49,048 bases of DNA from positions 1 to 49,048 of the forward strand of contig NZ_AYXG01000071.1 in assembly GCF_000564855.1 (NCBI RefSeq). Reading direction: 5' to 3'. The notes under the pieces were generated by a model. The model made no database searches. It had not been told where the DNA came from and saw only the letters and a program-made list of their open reading frames with translations. Position 1 is the stretch's first letter. Every line of letters starts with the position of its first letter. A program made the position numbers and the translations under genes. Shown here one piece after another: positions 42,423 to 49,048 of the stretch. Source of the DNA: Actinokineospora spheciospongiae (GTDB taxonomy: Bacteria; Actinomycetota; Actinomycetes; Mycobacteriales; Pseudonocardiaceae).

Positions 42423-43364
42423 TCAGTCGTCCGCGGACCCGTCCACCTCGAACAGCCCGTTGGGCTCGTCCACCCGGCGGATGGCGGGCAGCGGCGTCGG
42501 GCTGCCCGCCGCGTCGGTCAGCGGCGCCACCGCGCCCCGGAACTGCTCCAGGGCGTCCAGCTCCCGGCGCCGGGCCGAGATGAAGCGCTGCAGGTGCGTG
42601 CTCGACAGGTTCACCGCGTCCAGGGCGCCCGCGGCGGCCCGGTGCGCCGCGGCCGACTGCGCCCGGACGGCGGCGACGTCGGCGGCGATCGTGCGCTCGG
42701 TGGCGGCGAACAGCGCGGCCGAGGCGATGACGGCGAACCCGGTGGGCCCGCACAGGAACACCCGCCGGTCCATCAGCCAGCGCAGCAGCTCCGGGTCGGC
42801 GTCCAGGGCGGCCACGACGGCGGCGTCGGACGGGACGAACATGATCGTCCCGTAGATGGCGTCCGCCCAGCGCTGGTAGCCCTTGCCCGCCAGGTCGACC
42901 GCCCGGGAGCGGATGTTGCGCACGTGCACCCGCAGCGCGTCCAGCCGCTCCTCGGCGTCGTCGGTCTCCACCGCCTCGACCCAGGTGGCCATGCTCATCT
43001 TCGCGTCGACCGGGACGCGGCGGCCGTCGCCGACGAGCAGCAGCAGGTCCGGCCGGGCCGCGCCGCCGCCCGCCACGTCGGTCTGCACGGAGAAGTGCAG
43101 CCCCTCGCGCATCCCCAGCGCCCGCGCGGTCTCCACCAGCACCTGCTCGCCCAGCTCACCGCGACCGCTGATGGAGGCGAACGCGACCTCGTAGCGGCGC
43201 AGCGCGCTCTGGTGGGCGTCGGAGCGCACCCGTTCGGCGGCCACCTCGGCGCGGAAGGCGTCCGCCCGGCGGTTGCTGTCGTCGTACAGGCGCCGGAACA
43301 CCACCAGGGCGGCGGCCAGCAGCAGCGCCAGCACAGCGGTCAGGGTGCCGAACACGGCGGTCAC
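42423..43364 (-). CDS. rmuC: RmuC-family DNA recombination protein
   Basis: A 313-aa protein: N-terminal membrane anchor (LTAVLALLLAAALVVFRRLY, residues 7-26), coiled coil to about 60, then the RmuC nuclease-like domain. The segment ARPDLLLLVGDGRRVPVDAK has the PD ... D-x-K arrangement of a PD-(D/E)XK core, followed by MSMATWVEAVE and FVPSDAAVVAALDADPELL. E. coli RmuC limits inversion at short inverted repeats. GTG 43364. Shorter than E. coli RmuC (about 475 aa), as the N-terminal coiled coil is brief. It sits beside sbcDC, a repair neighbourhood. Confidence 0.9.
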   Translation of the reverse strand: MTAVFGTLTAVLALLLAAALVVFRRLYDDSNRRADAFRAEVAAERVRSDAHQSALRRYEVAFASISGRGELGEQVLVETARALGMREGLHFSVQTDVAGGGAARPDLLLLVGDGRRVPVDAKMSMATWVEAVETDDAEERLDALRVHVRNIRSRAVDLAGKGYQRWADAIYGTIMFVPSDAAVVAALDADPELLRWLMDRRVFLCGPTGFAVIASAALFAATERTIAADVAAVRAQSAAAHRAAAGALDAVNLSSTHLQRFISARRRELDALEQFRGAVAPLTDAAGSPTPLPAIRRVDEPNGLFEVDGSADD

Positions 43365-43620
43365 AGTCGGTCTCCTCGGGAGGTCGGCGGGCGATCATTA
43401 GCCCACACCCCCGGCTCCCCGGCGGGGAGCGACCCGGGCACCCATCGGGTCCGGCGACTGGTCATTCCGGGCGCCGAGCGGTCCACGACGCGGGCGAATG
43501 GCCGAACCGGACCCCGGAAACGGACACGAATCCGCCCGAACTTGTGACGCGGGCCACCGAATCGGGTGGGCCGGGCGCCGGGTTCGCCCCGATCTTCGCG
43601 GTCTCCTTACCCCGACGGAC

Positions 43621-43626
43621 TAACGT
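43621..43626 (+). promoter_or_regulatory. -10 element of the DUF6542 gene
   Basis: TAACGT, identical to the -10 proposed upstream of the trpS leader. GTG 43635 begins 9 nt downstream, so this transcript may be leaderless or nearly so; no Shine-Dalgarno is present. Confidence 0.45.
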
Positions 43627-43634
43627 GTACCGGC

Positions 43635-44273
43635 GTGACCGCGACTCGCGATCGCCAAAGCGATCTGGACGATGACCGCGCCGGGCCCGCGTGGGACGAG
43701 CGCCCCCTGTTCGGCGCCTCCCGGGGCCTGCCGTGGTGGGGCGCGGTGCTGCTCGCGCTCGCCCTGTCCGCGATCGCGGCCGTGGTCGACATGCAGCGGC
43801 AGGAGACCCTCGGCGGCATCTACCAGGGCGGGTTCGTCCTGGGCTGCGTCGCCGCGGTGTGCCTGGTGCGCAGGCGCAACCTGTTCGGCCCGATGGTGCA
43901 GCCGCCGCTGGTGTTCGCGGTGACCGCGGCGGGCGCGCTGATCGCGCTGAGCCCGGACGAGGGGAGCGGCCGCAAGCAGTTGCTCATCACGGTCGCGTTC
44001 CCGCTGACCAGCAACTTCCCCACCATGGCCATCACCACGGCGGTCTGCGTGGCGATCGGGGTGGCCCGGCTGCTGCGGCAGCGCGACCCCGCCAGGGACA
44101 CCGGGGACCGGGGTGCCGACGACGCGGCGCCGCGCGAGCGCAAGCCGCGCCAGGAGACCCGGGAGCGCCGCCCCCGCCCGCCGCGCGAGGAGGCCAAGCG
44201 CGAGCCGCGCCCGGACCGCGGGCCGCGCGACCCCAACCGCAAGCCCACCACGCGCAAACCCCGCCCGGAATAG
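43635..44273 (+). CDS. DUF6542-type membrane protein with basic tail
   Basis: A 212-aa protein. Start GTG 43635; the earlier frame is spacer. Four hydrophobic segments: WWGAVLLALALSAIAAVVDM, GGFVLGCVAAVCLV, PPLVFAVTAAGALIAL and MAITTAVCVAIGVARLL. The last 60 residues are almost all Arg, Pro, Glu, Asp and Lys (RKPRQETRERRPRPPREEAK). The same gene lies next to ispH in mycobacteria (Rv1111c, from memory). No enzyme motif. The disordered, charged tail in the cytoplasm may bind nucleic acid or a partner. Confidence 0.8.
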   Translation: MTATRDRQSDLDDDRAGPAWDERPLFGASRGLPWWGAVLLALALSAIAAVVDMQRQETLGGIYQGGFVLGCVAAVCLVRRRNLFGPMVQPPLVFAVTAAGALIALSPDEGSGRKQLLITVAFPLTSNFPTMAITTAVCVAIGVARLLRQRDPARDTGDRGADDAAPRERKPRQETRERRPRPPREEAKREPRPDRGPRDPNRKPTTRKPRPE

Positions 44274-44285
44274 CCCCGGGACAGC

Positions 44286-44323
44286 ACGAGAGCCGAGACC
44301 CGGTGTCGGGTCTCGGCTCTCGT
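44286..44323. terminator. Bidirectional 17-bp hairpin between DUF6542 gene and ispH
   Basis: ACGAGAGCCGAGACCCG (44286-44302), loop GTGT, and its exact reverse complement (44307-44323), placed 12 nt after one stop and 13 nt before the other stop of two convergent genes. Confidence 0.85.
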
Positions 44324-44336
44324 CGCGTCTCGGCGC

Positions 44337-45293
44337 TCAGGCGGGCTTGAGGTCCTTGCGCAGCTCCGGCGGCAGCGCGAAGGTGATCTTCTCGTTGGCC
44401 GTGGTGACCTCGTCGACCTGGCCGTAGCCGCGCTCGGCCAGCCACGCCAGCAGGTCCATCACCAGGTTGTCCGGCACCGAGGCGCCGCTGGTGACACCGA
44501 CCGTGGTCACGCCGTCGAGCCAGGCCTCGTCCACCTCGTGCGCGTAGTCCACCAGGTACGAGGCGTTCGCCCCGGCCTGCACCGCGACCTCGACCAGCCG
44601 CTTGGAGTTCGAGGAGTTCACCGACCCGACGACCAGCACCAGCTCGCACTCCGGCGCCAGCGCCTTCACCGCGAACTGGCGGTTGGAGGTGGCGTAGCAG
44701 ATGTCGTCGCTGGGCGGGTCCTGCAGGTCCGGGAAGCGGTTCTTGAGCTGGTTGACCCGCACCATGGTCTCGTCGACCGAGAGCGTGGTCTGCGACAGCC
44801 AGATGACCTTCGACGGGTCGCGGACCACGACCCGGTCGACGTCCTCGGCGGTGTCGACCAACTGCACGTGCTCGGGCGCCTCACCGGCGGTGCCCTCGAC
44901 CTCCTCGTGCCCCTCGTGGCCGATCAGCAGGATGTCGTAGTCGTCCTTGGCGAACCGCTTGGCCTCGTAGTGCACCTTGGTCACCAGCGGGCAGGTGGCG
45001 TCGATCGTGCGCAGGTTGCGCTCGGCCGCCTGCTCGTGGACCGCGGGCGAGACGCCGTGCGCGGAGAACACGACCATGGCGCCCTCGGGCACCTCGTCGG
45101 CCTCGTCGACGAAGATGGCGCCGCGCTCGCGCAGCGTCTCCACGACGTGCTTGTTGTGCACGATCTCCTTGCGGACGTAGACGGGCGCGCCGTAGGTTTC
45201 CAGGGCCTTCTCCACCGTGATGACGGCCCGGTCGACACCGGCGCAGTAGCCGCGCGGCTTGGCCAGCAACACGCGCTTGGTCGGAGCACTCAT
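44337..45293 (-). CDS. ispH: 4-hydroxy-3-methylbut-2-enyl diphosphate reductase
   Basis: A 318-aa [4Fe-4S] enzyme making IPP and DMAPP in the last step of the MEP pathway; cytosolic. The three cluster Cys are in [27 protein letters not shown] and [12 protein letters not shown]. The other active-site residues are in [27 protein letters not shown] and [16 protein letters not shown] 45293 with the usual N-terminus [14 protein letters not shown]. Divergent from the lipid-droplet-protein gene across 89 bp. Confidence 0.96.
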   Translation of the reverse strand: MSAPTKRVLLAKPRGYCAGVDRAVITVEKALETYGAPVYVRKEIVHNKHVVETLRERGAIFVDEADEVPEGAMVVFSAHGVSPAVHEQAAERNLRTIDATCPLVTKVHYEAKRFAKDDYDILLIGHEGHEEVEGTAGEAPEHVQLVDTAEDVDRVVVRDPSKVIWLSQTTLSVDETMVRVNQLKNRFPDLQDPPSDDICYATSNRQFAVKALAPECELVLVVGSVNSSNSKRLVEVAVQAGANASYLVDYAHEVDEAWLDGVTTVGVTSGASVPDNLVMDLLAWLAERGYGQVDEVTTANEKITFALPPELRKDLKPA

Positions 45294-45382
45294 ACCGCCC
45301 AGGGTACGTGTGGCCCGGGTCTCGCGAAGAGGGCGCCGTGGCCCGCTGTGCAGAACCGGCGGATTCCGGCAGGCTGGTGCCC

Positions 45383-46183
45383 ATGAAGCCCCTCCCCCTG
45401 CCGGTGCGCCTCGCGGCCGGGCTCGCGGCCACGGCGGTCGAGCGCGCCCGGGACCTGCCCCGCCGGATCGTCGGTCTCCCGGTCACCATCGCCAGCCAGG
45501 CGCTGCAGGCGTCCATGCGGGTGCAGCAGCAGGTCACCGAGTTGGCCGTCAAGGGCGACGAGGCGCTGGCCCTGCTGCGCCCGGTCGAGGAATCACCGGA
45601 ATGGGCGACTTTCGACGAGGACGTCGACCCGGTCGCCCCGCCCGCCGCCACCGGCCCGCGCCGCCCCGCCTTCGACCGGGTCACCGACGACGACCTGGAC
45701 GACCTCGACGACGACCTGGACGCCGGGTTCGACGAGGGGTTCGACCTGGACGACCTGGACGACGAGTCCGACGGCGACGGGTCCGAGGAGGACGGGTCCA
45801 CCCCGGACACCGCGGCCTCCGCGTCCACCGTGGACCCCACGGCCGAGGTGGCCGTCGACGGGGGCGCCGGGATCGCCGAGGCCGACGTGGCGGACGACCC
45901 GGCGGCCGGGGCCGCCGCGGAGCGGGCCGCCGAGGAGGCGGCGCTGGAGGCCGAGGCCACCGGCGCCGACCCGTGGGAGCAGGAGCAGAAGGCGATCGCC
46001 AACGCCCCCGCCGCGGTCCCCAACTACGACGAGCTGTCGCTGCCGCAACTGCGCGCCCGGCTGCGCACGTTCTCCGTCGCCGACCTGGAGGAACTGCTGT
46101 CCTACGAGCGCTCCGGGGAGAACCGCGCGTCGTTCGTCGGCATGCTCACCCGGCGCATCGAGACGGTGCGCGACCAGCAGTGA
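45383..46183 (+). CDS. Lipid-droplet-associated-type protein with acidic middle
   Basis: A 266-aa protein. Residues 1-70 form amphipathic helices ([40 protein letters not shown]) like those of mycobacterial lipid-droplet-associated proteins; [12 protein letters not shown] follows as in those homologues (Rv1109c type, recalled). The middle is extremely acidic ([18 protein letters not shown]) and low in complexity. The C-terminus ([20 protein letters not shown]) is a SAP-like helical hairpin ending [13 protein letters not shown] 45383 chosen from the conserved N-terminus. Next to ispH and xseA as in mycobacteria. Confidence 0.75.
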   Translation: MKPLPLPVRLAAGLAATAVERARDLPRRIVGLPVTIASQALQASMRVQQQVTELAVKGDEALALLRPVEESPEWATFDEDVDPVAPPAATGPRRPAFDRVTDDDLDDLDDDLDAGFDEGFDLDDLDDESDGDGSEEDGSTPDTAASASTVDPTAEVAVDGGAGIAEADVADDPAAGAAAERAAEEAALEAEATGADPWEQEQKAIANAPAAVPNYDELSLPQLRARLRTFSVADLEELLSYERSGENRASFVGMLTRRIETVRDQQ

Positions 46184-46210
46184 CCCGACCGAGCCCGACC
46201 GAAAGCCACC

Positions 46211-47491
46211 GTGACTGAGAACAGCACCGCCGACGGCACCACCGCCAAACCCGGCTCCACGCCCGAGGAACCGTGGCCGGTCCGCACCGTGGCCCGCAAG
46301 ATCGCCGACTGGATCAACCGGCTCGGCACCGTGTGGGTCGAGGGCCAGTTGACGCAGATCTCCGCCCGCCCGGGCACCGGCACCGCCTTCCTCACCCTGC
46401 GCGACCCGGCGGCGGACGTGTCGATGACGGTCACCTGCGCCACCGGCGTGCTGCGGCGGCACGAGCCGCCGCTGACCGACGGCACCCGGGTCGTCGTGCG
46501 CGCGAAGCCGACGTTCTTCCTCAACCGCGGCACGCTGAGCCTGCGCGCCGACGAGATCCGGGCCGTGGGCGTCGGCGAGCTGCTGGCCCGCATCGAGCGG
46601 CTGCGCAGGCTGCTCGCCGCCGAGGGCCTGTTCGACGCGCGGCGCAAGCGCAGGCCGCCGTTCCTGCCGCGCAAGGTCGGCCTGATCACCGGCCGCGCCT
46701 CGGCCGCCGAGCACGACGTGCTGGTCAACGCCACCGCGCGCTGGCCCGCGGTGGCGTTCCGGGTGGAGAACGTGGCCGTGCAGGGCGCGACGGCGGTGCC
46801 GCAGATCCTCGACGCGCTGCGGGTGCTCGACCGCGACCCGGAGGTGGAGGTCATCGTGATCGCCCGCGGCGGCGGCAGCGTGGAGGACCTGCTGCCGTTC
46901 TCCGACGAGGCGCTGTGCCGGGCGGTGTCGGACTGCCGCACGCCGGTGCTCAGCGCGATCGGGCACGAACCGGACACCCCGCTGCTCGACCACGTGGCCG
47001 ACGTGCGCTGCTCCACCCCGACCGACGCGGGCAAGCGGGTGGTGCCGGACGTGGCCGAGGAGTCCGCGCGGGTGCGCCAGGCCCGCGACCGGGCCCGCCG
47101 GGCGCTGCACGGGTGGGTGGACCGCGAACTGCGGCTGCTGACCCAGCTGCGCAGCAGGCCGGTGCTGGCCGACCCGGTGTCGCCGCTGCTCAGGCGGGCC
47201 GAGGAGGTGCGCGCGCTGACCGAGCGGGGCAGGCGGGCGCTGCTGGGCAGGCTCGCCGAGGAGTCCGCCGGGCTGGCCGCGACCCGGGCCCGCTTGACGA
47301 CCCTGGGGCCAGCCGCCACGCTTGCCCGTGGGTATGCGGTCGTCCAGCGGACCGATGCCGACGGGGTCCCCCGCGTGCTGCGCTCGACCGACGACGCCGC
47401 CGAGGGCGCGACCCTGCGGATCAGGCTGGCCGACGGCGCCCTGCACGCGGTCGTGTCCGGCGACCGGGACCCGGCGCACGAGGGGAGGTAG
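46211..47491 (+). CDS. xseA: Exodeoxyribonuclease VII large subunit
   Basis: A 426-aa subunit: N-terminal OB fold ([40 protein letters not shown]), then the nuclease domain with [40 protein letters not shown] and [21 protein letters not shown], and a coiled-coil C-terminus ending [15 protein letters not shown]. Degrades single-stranded DNA ends with XseB. GTG 46211. Separated from xseB by an extra gene. Confidence 0.95.
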   Translation: MTENSTADGTTAKPGSTPEEPWPVRTVARKIADWINRLGTVWVEGQLTQISARPGTGTAFLTLRDPAADVSMTVTCATGVLRRHEPPLTDGTRVVVRAKPTFFLNRGTLSLRADEIRAVGVGELLARIERLRRLLAAEGLFDARRKRRPPFLPRKVGLITGRASAAEHDVLVNATARWPAVAFRVENVAVQGATAVPQILDALRVLDRDPEVEVIVIARGGGSVEDLLPFSDEALCRAVSDCRTPVLSAIGHEPDTPLLDHVADVRCSTPTDAGKRVVPDVAEESARVRQARDRARRALHGWVDRELRLLTQLRSRPVLADPVSPLLRRAEEVRALTERGRRALLGRLAEESAGLAATRARLTTLGPAATLARGYAVVQRTDADGVPRVLRSTDDAAEGATLRIRLADGALHAVVSGDRDPAHEGR

Positions 47492-47493
47492 CG

Positions 47494-47904
47494 GTGGCCA
47501 CGACCAGCAACGAACCCACCTTCCTGCCGCTCACCCTCTCCACCGCGTGCACCATCTCCCGCGACCCCGGCTCCCCCCGCTCGGCCCGCGAGGTGCACTG
47601 GTCGGCGATCCGCGCGGACGCCGCCGCCGCCGAGGCGTGGGCCACCCTCCTGGCGGGCTGCGCCAACACCGGCCGCCACCAGCTCCCCCGGCGCCTGCGC
47701 GAGCTGTGCACGGCGGCGGGCCTGTACGCGGGCCCCACCGCCCCGGCCAACCAGACCCGGATCAACCGGGCGGGCGCCCGCATCACCGAGGCCGTGACCG
47801 ACCGCGACGGCGCCGACTTCGCCGAGGCGTTCGTCGGCTTCGACCAGGCGGTGGCCACCGTCCTCGCCCGAGCCCTGACCCGTCTGGAGAGCCCAGCAAG
47901 GTGA
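47494..47904 (+). CDS. Hypothetical protein between xseA and xseB
   Basis: A 136-aa protein from GTG 47494, preceded by GGGGAGG; begins 2 nt after the xseA stop and overlaps xseB (GTGA). No family recognised. The N-terminal third is unstructured ([20 protein letters not shown]), then helices ([55 protein letters not shown]). It contains three Cys. Full translational coupling with both subunits suggests a role with ExoVII, for example stoichiometry control or accessory binding; only context says so. Confidence 0.7.
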   Translation: MATTSNEPTFLPLTLSTACTISRDPGSPRSAREVHWSAIRADAAAAEAWATLLAGCANTGRHQLPRRLRELCTAAGLYAGPTAPANQTRINRAGARITEAVTDRDGADFAEAFVGFDQAVATVLARALTRLESPAR

Positions 47905-48101
47905 CCACCCCCGGCTACGAACAGGCCCGCGACGAACTGGTGGCGGTCGTCGCCAAACTGGAGGCGGGCGGCCTCTCCCTGGAGGAGTCGCTGACCCTCT
48001 GGGAACGCGGCGAAACCCTGGCCAAGATCTGCGACAAGCACCTGGCGGGCGCCCGCGAGCGGGTGGAAACCGCCCTGGCCGCCGCCGAGGCCGACGACTA
48101 G
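47901..48101 (+). CDS. xseB: Exodeoxyribonuclease VII small subunit
   Basis: A 66-aa helical protein: [40 protein letters not shown] and the final acidic helix [11 protein letters not shown]. The E-x-x-x-x-L-x-x-I/V-V-x-x-L-E-x-G-x-L-x-L-E-E-S-L pattern is diagnostic. GTG 47901 overlaps the preceding gene by 4 nt. The stop TAG (48099-48101) lies inside the CTAG that borders an IS element. Confidence 0.94.
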   Translation: MTTPGYEQARDELVAVVAKLEAGGLSLEESLTLWERGETLAKICDKHLAGARERVETALAAAEADD

Positions 48102-48120
48102 GGCCTGTCCTGCGGATCTT
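48098..48120 (+). repeat. IS left inverted repeat
   Basis: Begins CTAGGGCCTGTCCTGCGG and continues ATCTT; 22 of 23 complementary to the right end at 49026-49048. Confidence 0.88.
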
Positions 48121-48997
48121 CACTTGAGATGGAGGACGATGCAGGCGAGGATGATCTCGGCTCGGTGGTAGGCGGCTCGTTTGGCGAACCTGGTGGCCAG
48201 GCCGCGGAACTGCTTGAGCCGGTTGAAACAGCGTTCGACGACGTTGCGCATCTTGTAGATGTCGGTGTCGAAGGCCGGTGGCCTGCCACCGGCCGAGCCC
48301 TTGGCCTTGCGGTGGGCGACCTGGTCGACACGCTCGGGGATAGTGGCCTTGATCCGTCGCTGTCGTAGCGCGGTGCGGGTGCTCGGGTGGGCGTAGGCCT
48401 TGTCGGCGATCACCCGCCCGACCCGCACCCGCTGCCCGTCGACGTCGATGTCATCGATGTCCTCAAGCAGCGGCAGCAGTTGCGGGTTGTCCCCGGCCTG
48501 GCCGGGGGTGAGGATCACCGCCAGCGGCAGACCGGCCGCGTCGACGGCCAGATGGAGCTTGGTCGTCAGCCCTCCGCGGGAGCGTCCGAGGCATTCCCCG
48601 TCGATGGCGAGGTTCTCGATCCAGTCCGCGCAGCCCCCTTTTTCCGGGCACCGGCCGCGTGTTGGTGGGCCCGGATGCTCGTGGAGTCGACGCTGACCAC
48701 GAAGGCCACGTTGTCCTCGAGTGTCCCGAGTGAGTCGTCTTTGACGATCACGTGCTCCAGTATCCGGTCCCACGTCCCGTCGGCGGTCCACTTCCGCAAC
48801 CGTTCGTGCGCTGTCTTCCACGGCCCATACCGTCCTGGCAGGTCACGCCAGGGCGCGCCGGTGCGTTCCTTCCACAGGATCGCGTCGATCACCTGCCGGT
48901 GACTGCGCCACCGACCACCGCGCTGCCCGCTCTGCGCGGGCAGCAACGGCGCGATCGCAGCCCAGGCCTTGTCCGTCAGCTCACCACGTCCGACCAC
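48120..48997 (-). CDS. IS5-family DDE transposase made by -1 frameshifting
   Basis: Two overlapping frames. The first (48997-48566, from GTG 48997) gives the N-terminal HTH part (RGELTDKAWAAIAPLLPAQS, WRDLPGRYGPWKTAHERLRK) and the first catalytic Asp (VVSVDSTSIRAHQHAAG). The second, entered at AAAAAGGGGG (plus 48634-48643), gives GCADWIENLAIDGECLGRSR, the second Asp (VIADKAYAHPSTR) and the catalytic Glu (RNVVERCFNRLKQFRGLA). In the first frame GGA AAA AG shifts by -1 on the AAAAAG run, as in related IS427-group elements. Both frames are otherwise intact, so the element may be active. Confidence 0.88.
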
Positions 48998-49025
48998 ACC
49001 CCATCATCTGCACACGATCATGGGA

Positions 49026-49048
49026 AAGATCCGCAGGACACGCCCTAG
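49026..49048 (-). repeat. IS right inverted repeat
   Basis: Read from the plus strand it ends GATCCGCAGGACACGCCCTAG without the first two bases; its reverse complement matches the left end with one difference (G for C at position 8). Confidence 0.88.

Larger units (their letters stand above)
48098..49048 (-). mobile_element. IS5-family insertion sequence (IS427-like)
   Basis: About 950 bp bounded by inverted repeats. CTAGGGC-C-TGTCCTGCGGATCTT at the left and, on the opposite strand at the right, CTAGGGC-G-TGTCCTGCGGATCTT: 22 of 23 match. CTAG at both ends is either the outer part of the repeats or a target duplication; this group is known to target TA or CTAG. One two-frame transposase gene fills it. 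The right end coincides with the window end. Confidence 0.88.

Overview
The window is GC-rich (roughly 70% or more), with many GTG starts, 1-8 nt overlaps between consecutive genes and dense antisense shadow reading frames. It encodes the mycothiol enzyme MshB, a TypA-LpqW-MshB neighbourhood and a YchF / DUF6542 / IspH / lipid-droplet-protein / XseA-XseB neighbourhood like those remembered from mycobacteria. This points to an actinomycete chromosome, most likely of the order Pseudonocardiales; the genus cannot be fixed from sequence alone.

Layout. 1-2.2 kb: mshB and two coupled small genes. 2.2-8.4 kb: an oligopeptide ABC importer (oppA, hairpin, oppBCDF) closed by an 18-bp hairpin. 8.6-12.4 kb: LpqW-like lipoprotein and TypA/BipA. 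12.5-13.9 kb: a tiny Cys/Lys-rich gene with an IdeR-like box, then an auxiliary-type tryptophanyl-tRNA synthetase behind a WW-containing leader peptide and alternative hairpins. 13.9-19.5 kb: Nudix hydrolase, then a two-component system divergent from an exported LolA/RseB-like protein and an ABC-2 exporter, with four TCTCAGC-type boxes between them. 19.4-23.2 kb: thiamine importer under a TPP riboswitch. 23.2-25.4 kb: pterin dehydratase, an unknown gene, a decayed Doc toxin and an epimerase.

25.4-31.5 kb is the most unusual part. The canonical last codons of ychF (VVEFRFNV-stop) lie 6 kb away from the ychF gene, on the same strand, and the resident ychF instead ends EFRHS-stop. An 11-bp direct repeat (CGGAACTCGAC) marks both joints. 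This is the signature of a 6.07-kb insertion at the 3' end of ychF. The cargo is an AbiF-type HEPN protein behind a short hairpin RNA with a U-tract, an AbiV-type HEPN protein coupled to a MerR regulator, a truncated aminotransferase, a Ser/Thr kinase coupled to an unrecognised 382-aa protein, and a PD-(D/E)XK-like protein with a winged helix inside the nuclease fold. No integrase is visible. It looks like a compact, non-autonomous defence island.

31.4-48.1 kb: ychF, a large secreted subtilase, an Ada-AlkA fusion, SbcCD, an SRPBCC protein, RmuC, DUF6542, IspH, a lipid-droplet-type protein and exonuclease VII with an extra gene between its subunits. The window ends in an IS5-family element that sits exactly on the xseB stop codon.

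All functional statements are from reading the sequence and recalled family knowledge; no search was run.
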